This document shows, piece by piece, positions 8,705-17,359 of a stretch of DNA of 64,000 nt. The notes under the pieces were generated by a model. The model had not been told where the DNA came from. It did not search any database and saw nothing but the letters and a program-made list of their open reading frames with translations. Positions within the stretch are counted from its first letter, which is position 1; every line of letters starts with the position of its first letter. Source of the DNA: Palsa-295 sp963785585 (GTDB lineage Bacteria > Acidobacteriota > Terriglobia > Acidiferrales > UBA7541); contig CAWAVW010000004.1 of the NCBI GenBank assembly GCA_963785585.1, positions 1,116,001 through 1,180,000 on the forward strand, in the 5' to 3' direction. The translations under genes and the position numbers were made by a program.

Positions 8705-9760
8705 CCCCCGCGCGCCTAGCGCGCCGTTGCAGTTGCGTTTGTCTTTGCCGTCGCCTTTGCGTTGATTGTGTTTGCGCCGTTGCGTTTGCCTTGGACTTTG
8801 TAGCGGCGCGCTTCACGCCCACCAGCCGTTGCCTTTGCTTTTGCCGTTGCCGTTGTCGTTGACTTTGCCGTCGCCTTTGCGTTGATGATATTTGCGCCGT
8901 TGCGTTCGCCGTTGCGTTCGCCGTTGCGTTCGCCGTTGCGTTCGCCGTTGCCTTTGTCGTTGCCTTTGTCGTTGCCGTTGCTGTTGCCGTTGCTGTTGCC
9001 ATTGCCGTTGTTTTTGCTGTTGCTTTTGTAGCGGCGGGCTTCACCCCCGCCAGTCTTTGCTTTTCTCCAGCTTTGGCGCGCGACCCGTGTTCGAAGTGGG
9101 TGCCCCATCCTTTGCCGGTTCTGCAAAGGATGGGAACACTCGATCGCGTCTGCAAGCCGGAATGCACCGCAGCGCAGCTCGCAGCCTTTCGTAGCGTAGA
9201 CGCCCACGTCTGCGTGCGCACGTCCCGCGAACGCGGGACGGCGTGCCTTTGCTTTTTCTTCCGCAAAGTGAAAACTAAAACCGCGCAGACGTGGGCGTCT
9301 ACGCTACCAACGGCAGCGATCATGCAAATACGTTCCGATACGCGCCGCGCCGCGCAACGCCGGCATGCGCGATAGGAATGTTCGTCGCGCCGCGCGCAAC
9401 GAAAGCTGCCCGCTCGACAAAAACCGTCGTGCGGCCGCTACAAAGGCAACCCCGCTGCATGAAGTCAACCGCGCCGTTACAAAGTCAACCCCGTCGTCAC
9501 AAAGTCAACCCTGCCGTCGCAAAATCAACCCCGCCGTCAAAGTTGGGCACGCTGCCGCCACCTCGTCCGGTTCCGGCGATGCGCAGTTCCGGCGCGGCGC
9601 CGGTTTCGACGGCTCGAGCCTCTCAAAAGCGCCGCAACTTCTTGGCGCGGCCGGGGTTTGCGAAACGCGGCGGGGTACCGGTGCGTCCTTATATATAGGA
9701 TGGGGCGCGGCGGAAGGCGCCCGAGCCGTGGCAGCGGGCAGGAAACCGTCGGGGCGGCGG
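8705..9760. repeat. Intergenic hairpin mosaic 4: long GTTGCN array, R1-R7-R2 block and 20 bp tandem repeats
   Basis: About 300 bases of GTTGCN/GTTCGCC hexamers at 8723-9027, interrupted by an R1 variant starting at 8800; the central part repeats a 12-mer (GCCGTTGCGTTC) four times around 8898-8945. A composite block follows at 9028-9215: R1, hairpin R7 (CCCATCCTTTGC...GCAAAGGATGGG), R2 at 9191. R2' ends at 9307, giving a 117 bp doublet. R3' ends at 9441. Four 20 bp direct repeats (AAGTCAACCCCG-type) lie at 9464-9543. No gene seen. Confidence 0.85.
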
Positions 9761-10147
9761 ATGAACGAGCAAACATCGAGCGCGCTGTTTCTTGTGGTGG
9801 TGGCGTGGGTGGCGGTGGCGTTGCCCGCAGTGATGGTGTGGGGATGGGTGCGCTGGGCGAAAAGCTCGGCCCGGCGGACGATTTTTTCGCGGCTCTCGCT
9901 CACTGGATTCGTGCTGGCGAACCTGTCGGTGCTGCTGGCGCTGTCTTCGCTGTTTTTCGCGCACACCATGGGCAGCTCGCCGATTCAGAATTCGCTGCTG
10001 CTGAAATTATCGTCGGCGGGATTGATCCTGGCGGCGCTGGGCGTGGCGCTGGCGTTTTGCTGCGTGTGGCGAGCGAGCGCGCTGCGATGGCCGTGCGTTT
10101 TGTGCGCCGGCGGGATTCTGGCGTTTTGGCTTTTCTCCGCGATTTAG
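9761..10147 (+). CDS. Small four-helix membrane protein, function unknown
   Basis: 128 residues, start ATG at 9761 after a GGGGCGGCGG. Four hydrophobic helices are apparent: SALFLVVVAWVAVALPAVMVWG, LTGFVLANLSVLLALSSLFF, LLLKLSSAGLILAALGVALAF and VLCAGGILAFWLFSA. The only charged cluster is RWAKSSARRTIFSR between helices 1 and 2, which suggests a cytoplasmic loop. I do not recognise the family. Single gene between two repeat-filled gaps. The longer open frame upstream is repeat sequence and is not included. Confidence 0.6.
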   Translation: MNEQTSSALFLVVVAWVAVALPAVMVWGWVRWAKSSARRTIFSRLSLTGFVLANLSVLLALSSLFFAHTMGSSPIQNSLLLKLSSAGLILAALGVALAFCCVWRASALRWPCVLCAGGILAFWLFSAI

Positions 10148-11049
10148 GTTTTTCCTCGCAGCTCACGCATCGCAGGAAATCGAACGTGATTCGCGCCGAC
10201 CGCCTCGGAAATCCGTTTATTCCCGCAGCAACATACAAATGTCCGCAATCGCTGCTTTTGAATTTCGGCAAACCGAATCCACAAACAAAACCAAAACCCA
10301 AATGCTGGCGGGCGTAAAGCCCGCCGCTACAAGTTCAAAGGCCTTTCCGGACGGCGGCGGTTGCCGTTGTCTTTGCCGTTGGTTTTGTAGAGGCGGCCTT
10401 TACGGCCGCCAGCCGTTGCTATTGGTTTTGAAGTGCGGCAAACCAAAAACACAAACAAAACCAAAATGCTGGCGGGCGTAAAGCCCGCCGCTACAAATTC
10501 AAAAGCCAACACAAATTCAAAAGCCAACAAAAATTCAAAATCCACCGCAAATTCAAAAACAGCCACACATTCACGAGCCGCCGCAAATGTGACGGCGCGC
10601 TAGCGCGCACGAATGCGGAACGCGACACGCGAGAGGCGATACGAAAACGCTGCTTCGCACGTGAAAACTCGCAACGTGGCGTGCGCGGGCGCGTGGCGTC
10701 GCCGGTACCGCTGGTTTTGGTACTCGTGCATCGTTCCGTCGCATTCGCAAAATCGATTCAACCGAATCGCGAAATGCGGATTACTCGTTTGCGTTTCGCG
10801 GTGGTATCATCCGCCGCACCGGAGTGGGGGTGCTGTTCCCGCTTTCGAAGTCCCGTCTCACGAATCTTTCGCGCACGAAAAAAAATCGTCACGCAGGCGC
10901 GTGGCGAAAAACGCGAACGTTTCGGGTGGACTCGATTGCCGCGAATCCAATCCCTTTCGCCGGCCACGTTGTGGGGGCCATCCGTACACGGTTCAAGCTC
11001 GATGGCGCGCGATTCTGGGGTCCGCGTGCGTCAAACTAAAGGAGAGAGC
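10148..11049. repeat. Intergenic hairpin mosaic 5 and S53 leader
   Basis: R1' at 10304-10330, an R1 variant (GGCGGCC stem) at 10387-10413, R1' at 10468-10494, then direct repeats of an ACAAATTCAAAAGCC unit at about 10491-10565. From about 10600 to 11049 the sequence is non-repetitive leader of the S53 gene; an open frame runs through it, but the good ribosome site is at its end (AAAGGAGAGAG). Confidence 0.75.
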
Positions 11050-13116
11050 ATGATTCTCGGTAAAACGTTCGAAAGGGCAAAGAAAGCGGTATTAATTCCT
11101 TTGGCCTTATTTGCAGTGGCGGCAGCGCCCGCGCATGCCGGCGGCGCCGCCGACGTACAAAAAAGAGTTGCACCGACGCGCGCCAACGCGACGGACTTGG
11201 GACTGGTGAATCCTTCCGACGACATGAAGGTCACCGTATTCCTGAACATGCACAACCGCCCCGCGTTCGATGCGGCGGTGGAAGCGCTCTACGATCCGAA
11301 ATCGCCCACCTACCAGCACTGGATGACCTCGACGGATTTTGCGAAGTACGCGCCGACCGCCGCGGAAATTGAAACCGTCAAGAAAGAACTGGAAAAGCAC
11401 GGGCTGACGATTCTCTCCGTCGATCCCGATAATTTTTCGGTTCGCGCGCACGGCGCCACCTCCAGCATGGAGGAAGCGTTCCAGACGCACATTCACCAGT
11501 ACGCGATCAACGGCCGCACCTTCCGCGCCAACGCCGAACCAGCCACGCTCACCGGCGCGGCGGGTTCGCTCGTCGCTCACGTTTCGGGCCTGGAAGTTCA
11601 CAGCGTGAAGCCGATGCTGAAGTACGCCGTCAATCCGAAGACCGGAAAGCAACTGCCGAAAATTCCGATGTCGAAGATCAAGCTGACTTCCTCGGGATTG
11701 AGCAGCATCATCACCGACAATTGCATCCTGCCGCCGCAGACCTTCACCTACACCACCTACGGCGCGAACCTGCCCGTCGGCGTGTATTACGGCAACGTCT
11801 ATGCGCCAGACACCAGCGCCACTTCGCTGGTCTGCGCGTACACCGCTTCGCAGATCACCGGCCACTACGGGCTGCCGGCTGCGTACAAAGAGGGGCTGAA
11901 CGGCAAGGGCAAGACGGTTGTGTTGCTCGAAGCGTTCGGCTACCCGACGATGCTGCAGGACGCGAACGCGTTCTCGCAGTTGATGGGTTTGCCCGCGCTG
12001 AATAGCTCCAACTTCCGCGTTGTGTATCCGGACGGTCCTCCGACCGATCCGAATGCCGGCGTGCTGCTCGGCTGGGACGGCGAAATCGCGCTCGACATTC
12101 AGTGGGCGCACTCGTTCGCACCGGGCGCAAACATCGTCGTCGTGGCCGCTTCGGGCCAGGACAACGAAGACTTCCAGGATGGAATTCGCTACGTTCAGAC
12201 GCACAATCTGGGCCACGTGATTTCCAACAGCTGGGAAATCGACACCGACCTGATCGCGGGCGCGGGCGAACAAAACTCCTTCAACGAAGTGATCGAACTC
12301 GCGTCGGCCGCCGGAATTTCCGTCAACTTCTCGAGCGGAGACGGCGGAGACGAAGGTCTCGGCAGCCCGGTCGGCGCAGTCGGCGTTCCGTCGAACTCGC
12401 CCTGGGCCACCGCCGTGGGCGGCACGACGGTGTTTGATACCACCGACGGCTCCGGTCATCGCGCCGAATACGGTTGGGGGAACAACGTTTCGTTCATTGC
12501 CGGCGGCGGCGTGCTCGATCCTCCCGAACCGGGATTTTTCCTCGGCGGCGCGGGCGGCGGTTCCAGCTTGTTCTTCGCCAAGCCGTCGTATCAATCCTCG
12601 ATCCCGGGAACGGGCCGTCAAGTGCCGGACATTTCGGCGCTGGCCGATCCGTACTCCGGCGTTGCGATCGTGCTCACCGAAGACGGCACGCAATATTTCG
12701 AGCCGGGAATCGGCGGCACCAGCCTGGCTTGCCCGATTTTTTCGGCGATCTGGGCGATTGCGATTCAAAACGCCAATCGCGGATTGGGCGATGCGGCCCG
12801 CGTGATTGCCACCATGCCTCCCGGAGCGGTTCACGACGTGCTGCCGCTGAGCAGCCCGACGAACATTTCCGGCACGGTGTATGACTCGAACGGCGCCACC
12901 TACTATTCGTATCAGGATTTGTTCGCTGGACTGACCTACACGCAGACCAGCTTCCTGACCGCGAACTGGGTGTACGATTCCGAGGACTCGGCGCTGCTGA
13001 GTTTCGGAACCGATTCGTCGCTCACCGTCACACCGGGATGGGACAACGTCACCGGATGGGGCGTGCCGAACGGCCTGACATTCATCAAGGCCGCCGCGGG
13101 CACCCCGGCGCCGTAA
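11050..13116 (+). CDS. Secreted kumamolisin-type S53 peptidase (sedolisin family), preproenzyme
   Basis: 688 residues, ATG at 11050 behind AGGAGAGAG. A signal peptide (AVLIPLALFAVAAAPAHA) leads to a pro-kumamolisin activation domain at about 36-170 (VTVFLNMHNRPAFDAAV...YQHWMTSTDFAKYAP, the usual 'SP.Y..wlt..eF...fgp' pattern). The catalytic domain carries the sedolisin Glu-Asp pair in DGEIALDIQW (Glu345, Asp349) and the nucleophile in GIGGTSLACPIFSA (Ser558). The C-terminal DNVTGWGVPNG is the calcium-site region. It is an acid-active serine-carboxyl endopeptidase, released and autoprocessed outside the cell, fitting a protein-degrading soil life. A strong terminator follows at 13173. Confidence 0.95.
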   Translation: MILGKTFERAKKAVLIPLALFAVAAAPAHAGGAADVQKRVAPTRANATDLGLVNPSDDMKVTVFLNMHNRPAFDAAVEALYDPKSPTYQHWMTSTDFAKYAPTAAEIETVKKELEKHGLTILSVDPDNFSVRAHGATSSMEEAFQTHIHQYAINGRTFRANAEPATLTGAAGSLVAHVSGLEVHSVKPMLKYAVNPKTGKQLPKIPMSKIKLTSSGLSSIITDNCILPPQTFTYTTYGANLPVGVYYGNVYAPDTSATSLVCAYTASQITGHYGLPAAYKEGLNGKGKTVVLLEAFGYPTMLQDANAFSQLMGLPALNSSNFRVVYPDGPPTDPNAGVLLGWDGEIALDIQWAHSFAPGANIVVVAASGQDNEDFQDGIRYVQTHNLGHVISNSWEIDTDLIAGAGEQNSFNEVIELASAAGISVNFSSGDGGDEGLGSPVGAVGVPSNSPWATAVGGTTVFDTTDGSGHRAEYGWGNNVSFIAGGGVLDPPEPGFFLGGAGGGSSLFFAKPSYQSSIPGTGRQVPDISALADPYSGVAIVLTEDGTQYFEPGIGGTSLACPIFSAIWAIAIQNANRGLGDAARVIATMPPGAVHDVLPLSSPTNISGTVYDSNGATYYSYQDLFAGLTYTQTSFLTANWVYDSEDSALLSFGTDSSLTVTPGWDNVTGWGVPNGLTFIKAAAGTPAP

Positions 13117-13172
13117 GCTCTGCGTTCCAATCGGAACGAGTCGTAGCGTTCCCCAACCAGCCGTACGCTTGG

Positions 13173-13209
13173 CGGGCCGGAGGAGAAATCCTCCGGCCCG
13201 TTTGTTTTG
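13173..13209 (+). terminator. Rho-independent terminator of the S53 gene
   Basis: 12 bp perfect stem (13173-13184 with 13189-13200, CGGGCCGGAGGA/TCCTCCGGCCCG), GAAA tetraloop, then TTTGTTTTG. Confidence 0.9.
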
Positions 13210-13765
13210 CGCGCGGTGCGTATCGGAACGCATTTGCATGACCCCTGCCGTTGGTAGCGTAGACGCCCACGTCTGCGCGGTTTTGGTCTTGGTGTCGCGG
13301 ACGAAAAAGCAACGGCACGCCGTCCCGCTTTCGCGGGACGCGCGCTCGCAGACGTGGGCGTCTACGCTACGAAAGGCTGCGATTTTCGTGAGGCTGGGAG
13401 GCGAGGCGATTGCATCGGCGGAAAGCGACGGCTGGCGGGCGTGAAGCCCGCCGCTACAAAAGCAACAGCACAAGCGAAGTCAAAGGCGTGCAACGCGTAT
13501 GCCTCGGCACGGCGTGGGGTTGACTTCGTTACGGCGGGGTTGCCTGTGTAGCTGCCGCACGACGGTTTTCGAGGAGCGGGCAGCTTTCGTTGCGCGCGGC
13601 GCGACGAATATTCCTTTCGCGCATGCCGGCGTACCGCGATGAAAAATACTCGCGATCGCCTCACCTTGCATCGAGACAAAGTGGACTGTTTTTCGTTCGC
13701 CGCGCCGCGCATCCGCCGGGCGCGTTCCCGCGCGACCCTTGCTAAAATGTCCGCAGGAAATTTCG
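13210..13765. repeat. Intergenic hairpin mosaic 6
   Basis: Short-class R2 doublet of 117 bp at 13254-13370, with a TCCCGC...GCGGGA hairpin inside; R1' at 13431-13457; R3 at 13548-13584, preceded by GGGGTTGACTTCGTTACGGC-type 20 bp repeats. The stretch after about 13620 is the leader of the transporter gene. Confidence 0.8.
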
Positions 13766-14725
13766 ATGAGCACGAACTCCGCTCCCGCCGCGCACCGCGA
13801 AACCTGGAAGACGCTCGCCGCTTTCGGCATCATTTATTTCGTGTGGGGCTCCACGTTTCTCGCGATTCGCGTCGGCGTCCGCGAAATGCCGCCGCTGCTC
13901 ATGGCCGCGATTCGTTTTTCGCTCGCCGGACTCGTGCTCTACGGCTGGATGCTGGCGCGCGGCGAACGCTCGCCGACGTTCCGCGAATGGCGCTCGGCCT
14001 CGCTGCTGGGCCTGGTGATTTTCGTGTTCGATTACGGCTTGCTGTTCTGGGCGGAAAAGCGCGTGCCGTCGGGACTTGCCGCCGTGATGCTGGCGATGAT
14101 TCCCGCATTCATGGCGCTCTCGGAAATTATTTTTCTGCGGACGCAGCGGCTCACCCTGCGGCTGGGCGCCGCGCTCTTGATCGGCATCGGCGGCGTGGCC
14201 GTGCTGATGAGCCGTTCGCTGAATCTGGGCGGCGCGCCGGCGGATAAAGTCGGCGCGGGAGCGCTGATCTTCGCTTCGATCAGTTGGTCGATCGCCGCGG
14301 CGATCTCGCGCAAAGTTCCGCTGCCAAGCTCGAAGGTGATGAGCTCCGGCGCGCAAATGCTTTCCGGCGGAATCCTGCTGTTCGTTGCCGCGGCCATCTT
14401 TGGCGAGTTCGGCGAGTTTCATCCCGCGGCGGTTTCGCGCGGCGCGTGGTGGGCGCTGCTCTACTTGATCGTGTTCGGCTCGATTATCGGATTTACCGCG
14501 TACGTCTGGCTGCTGCATCACGAATCGCCGACGAAAGTGGGCACTTACGCCTACGTGAATCCGATCGTCGCCGTGCTGGTGGGATATTTTCTCGGCGGCG
14601 AAGCGATCAGCGAACGGACGATCCTCGGCACGCTGTTCATTTTGGTCAGCGTGATTGTCATCACGACAACGCCGTCGAAGAAAGCAGCAGCGTCGCCGTC
14701 TCTCGCCGTCGAAGACGCCGCGTAG
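13766..14725 (+). CDS. EamA-family (DMT superfamily) transporter
   Basis: 319 residues with ten membrane helices in two EamA repeats. The first repeat starts LAAFGIIYFVWGSTFLAIRVGV, the conserved 'WGstf' of the YedA/RhaT-like group, and the second at GALIFASISWSIAAAISRK. The end of the protein has the usual 'ESPTKVGTYAYVNPIVAVLVGYFLGGE' cut short here. Likely an exporter of amino acids or other small metabolites; substrate not assignable. ATG at 13766 has AGGAAA six bases upstream and is preferred to the upstream TTG at 13739. Confidence 0.9.
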   Translation: MSTNSAPAAHRETWKTLAAFGIIYFVWGSTFLAIRVGVREMPPLLMAAIRFSLAGLVLYGWMLARGERSPTFREWRSASLLGLVIFVFDYGLLFWAEKRVPSGLAAVMLAMIPAFMALSEIIFLRTQRLTLRLGAALLIGIGGVAVLMSRSLNLGGAPADKVGAGALIFASISWSIAAAISRKVPLPSSKVMSSGAQMLSGGILLFVAAAIFGEFGEFHPAAVSRGAWWALLYLIVFGSIIGFTAYVWLLHHESPTKVGTYAYVNPIVAVLVGYFLGGEAISERTILGTLFILVSVIVITTTPSKKAAASPSLAVEDAA

Positions 14726-15671
14726 CGTGTCGCTCGACGCCGCCGTTCGTTCGACACTCCTGCCTGACCGGTTTACATTCCGCAAACGCGCAACGAAAAT
14801 CCGCGAGAACCTTTCATCGCCCGCGCCGCCGTTCGTGCGCAAAACGCCGTGCCAGCGACGATTTTCAGCGCCCCGAACAAACGTGCGTGCGCAAAATGCA
14901 GAGAAACTGCGATCGCCGCAGTTCGTAGCGTAGACGCCCACGTCTGCGCGAATTGGTTTTGGTCGTGCATTGCAAGCGCCGGCGTAAAGTCAAAAGCACG
15001 CGGCCCCGCCACAGCGGCCTGCGGCCCGCGCCTTGCTATCACTGGCAAGCTACGAGCGATGCTTCGCACCGATTGCCCGTTACGGCACGGAGCCCACGGT
15101 TCTCGCGGAGTGCGGTGGCACCCGCCGCCAGGCGGGGACCACCGCCGGCCACCCATGCAAGCCGCGCCACCGCGTAGCCTCGAACAACACAAACGCTCGC
15201 CCTGCATGCCCGCCACGCCACCCCGTAGGCTCGAACGATCGTTTTTTTGCGTGAACCGTTAACCCCGCGAAAACGCATTCGCCCGTCGCGTCATTCGAAT
15301 CTGCGGATTGCTGGAAGTGAACGCGTGCGGCCGGCGGTGGTCTCCCGCCTTCGGCGGGATGCCACCGCACTCCGCGAGAACCGTTGCAGCGTTCGATCTC
15401 GCATGGAGTCGGTTCAAAACTGTACGTCGTGCGCTCACGCGGGACGGGCGCTGCGCAGACGTGGGCGTCTACGCTACGAAAGGCAGCGATTCTTGCTCGA
15501 TGCGTCGTTGCGTGGTCGTTGCCGGCGCAGGCTGCCGGCTCGGCAAACACCGCCGTGCCGCCGCTACAAATTCGATCGCGAGCGAGGTTGCCGGTTCGCA
15601 AAGTGCCGGCACCGGGCGTCGCGCAGCAAAACCGTTTGCGCGCTATCGCGGCGCGGGACTAAGATGCGCGG
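14726..15671. repeat. Intergenic hairpin mosaic 7
   Basis: R2 at 14925-14949 and R2' at 15453-15477 flank a 500 base block. This block contains two versions of hairpin R6 (CACCCGCCGCC...GGCGGGGACCACC near 15115-15150, and GGTCTCCCGCC...GGCGGGATGCCACC near 15338-15366) and an R3'-like end at 15567. No gene is supported. Confidence 0.75.
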
Positions 15672-16082
15672 ATGAAATCGAAAAACGCGAAAGGCGCAAA
15701 ATCCGCCGCGAAATCGCGTCCGGCGACGATTGCGCAGTACATCGCCGCCGCGCCCGCGCCGGCGCGCAAAAAACTTCGCGAGACGCTCGCCTGCATCCGG
15801 CAGGCCGCACCGGGCGCCGGCGAAATGCTGAAATACGGAATGCCCGCGTTTGTGGGCAAGCGCATTCTGGTGATTTGCGGCGCGTTCCAGAATCACATCG
15901 GACTGTATCCGTCGGCCGCCGCCATCGCCGCGTTTCCACGCGAGCTTGCGAAGTTTCACACCGCGAAAGGTTCCGTGCAGTTTCCGCTCGATCGGCCGCT
16001 GCCGCGCGCGCTCATTCGCAAACTGGTCGCATTTCGCGTGCAAGACAGCGCGGAAAAAGACGGCAAGTGGAAGACGCCCTGA
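15672..16082 (+). CDS. DUF1801-family protein (YdhG-like)
   Basis: 136 residues. After a Lys/Ala-rich start comes TIAQYIAAAPAPARKKLRETLACIRQAAP, then the conserved MLKYGMPAF and the 'HIGLYPSAAAIAAFPRELAKF' region, and the C-terminal GSVQFPLDRPLPRALIRKLVAFR, all matching the DUF1801 fold (related to frataxin-like YdhG proteins). The function of the family is not settled; iron handling has been suggested for some members. Stands alone between a repeat block and the convergent mscL. Confidence 0.85.
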   Translation: MKSKNAKGAKSAAKSRPATIAQYIAAAPAPARKKLRETLACIRQAAPGAGEMLKYGMPAFVGKRILVICGAFQNHIGLYPSAAAIAAFPRELAKFHTAKGSVQFPLDRPLPRALIRKLVAFRVQDSAEKDGKWKTP

Positions 16083-16236
16083 GCAACCGGACGAGACGGC
16101 GGGAAATTCGTCGCGAAAAATCGCATCGCGCCACTGTGAGTCAGGCGCTCGTGTCTCGCCTGACGTGCGCGAACCATCCGGCGGCGCCCGCTCATCGAGC
16201 GAACCGGCGTTCGCTCGATGCTCCGGCGATGAAGTC

Positions 16237-16638
16237 TTACGTGATGGGTGAGGTGCAGAACGCGCACTTGCGCGCCGCGATGGGAATCTCGCTCAGGCAT
16301 TCGGGACACTTCTTGGTGGTCGGATCGGCGGGCGGTTCTTTTTTCGCGCGGGCGATCAAGGCGTTCACCGGAAGCACCACGAAGAAATACACCGCGGCCG
16401 CGACGATGATGAACGAAATCAGCGCGTTCAGGAAATCGCCGTAGAGAAACTTGCTGCCGTTGATTTCGAACTTCAGCCCCGAAAAATCCGGCGCCTTGAC
16501 GATCGCCGCGATGAACGGCGTGAGCAAATCCTTTACCAGTCCGGTGACCACGGCGCCAAACGCCGCGCCGATTACGATTCCGACCGCCATATCCACCACG
16601 TTGCCGCGAAGCAAAAACTGCTTAAAACCCTTTAGCAT
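16237..16638 (-). CDS. mscL: Large-conductance mechanosensitive channel with C-terminal zinc ribbon
   Basis: 133 residues. The MscL core is clear: FKQFLLRGNVVDMAVGIVIG at 5-24, TM1 with GAAFGAVVTGLVKDLLTP, a periplasmic loop, and TM2 ALISFIIVAAAVYFFVVLPVN. It opens under membrane tension to release solutes during hypo-osmotic shock. After the usual cytoplasmic basic stretch (ARAKKEPP) there is an added CPEC...CAFC pair (Cys111, 114, 125, 128), a rubredoxin-like zinc ribbon in place of the standard helical bundle. Start ATG 16638 is preceded by GGAGGA. The intergenic stretch 16083-16236 between this gene and DUF1801 holds a short GC-rich inverted repeat only. Confidence 0.95.
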   Translation of the reverse strand: MLKGFKQFLLRGNVVDMAVGIVIGAAFGAVVTGLVKDLLTPFIAAIVKAPDFSGLKFEINGSKFLYGDFLNALISFIIVAAAVYFFVVLPVNALIARAKKEPPADPTTKKCPECLSEIPIAARKCAFCTSPIT

Positions 16639-17359
16639 TCGTTCCTCCGAAAGGTATGTGTGGGCCCATCACGCGCACGCCCGAGGCACGCAGTGCGGCA
16701 GCACACGCAATTTACGCGAAGTCGCACCGCCGTCACAACGGAAATAATTCCGCAGCGAACGCGCGCGAGAGCGATTCATCGCGCACGCGGCGCGTATCGG
16801 AACGTTTTTGCATGATCGCTGCCGTTGGTAGCGTAGACGCCCACGTCTGCGCGGTTTTGGTTTTTTGCTTTGCGGACGAAAGTGCAAAGGCACGCCGTCC
16901 CGCCTTCGCGGGACGGGCGCCGCGCAGACGTGGGCGTCTACGTTACGAAAGGCAGTGAGCTGCGCTGCGGTGCATTCCGGCGTGCGGACGCGATCGAGTG
17001 TTCCCATCCTTTGCAGAACCGGCAAAGGATGGGGCACCCACTTCGAACACGGGTCGCGCGCCAAAGCTCGAGAAAAGCAAAGGCTGGCGAGCGTGGAGCC
17101 CGCCGCTACAAAGTCAAAATCGTCCGGTGCTCGCAACTTTCGTTCGCCCGCCGTGTTGCTAGCCGCAGCAGGGTGTGCAGGGAGAGCAACATGGGGCCGC
17201 CGTCGAAGTCCGTCGTGAGGCGCCTTACGCAACTCGAAAAAATTACCGTTTGCGTTATGAGCGTCCACGGGACTATATTGACGGCCTAAACCGGTTTGCC
17301 ACTCCGTCCAGCCCCGGCATTCCCAAACGATTCCAACTTTGCGTTTCCATGGAGCCACA
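16639..17359. repeat. Intergenic hairpin mosaic 8
   Basis: Short-class R2 doublet of 119 bp at 16828-16946 with a TCCCGCC...GGCGGGA-like hairpin inside. R7 hairpin at 17003-17033 and R1' at 17083-17109 complete an inverted copy of the block seen at 9028-9215. From 17110 to 17359 lies the leader of the first lipoprotein gene. Confidence 0.8.

Noticed and set aside
10681..11049. N-terminal extension of the S53 protein
   Set aside because: The frame is open but the extension has no signal-peptide logic, and a strong ribosome site lies directly before the ATG at 11050.
11107..13473. 788-codon open frame antisense to the S53 gene
   Set aside because: Typical GC-rich shadow frame: Arg-rich, no motifs, no ribosome site; the sense strand has complete S53 motifs.
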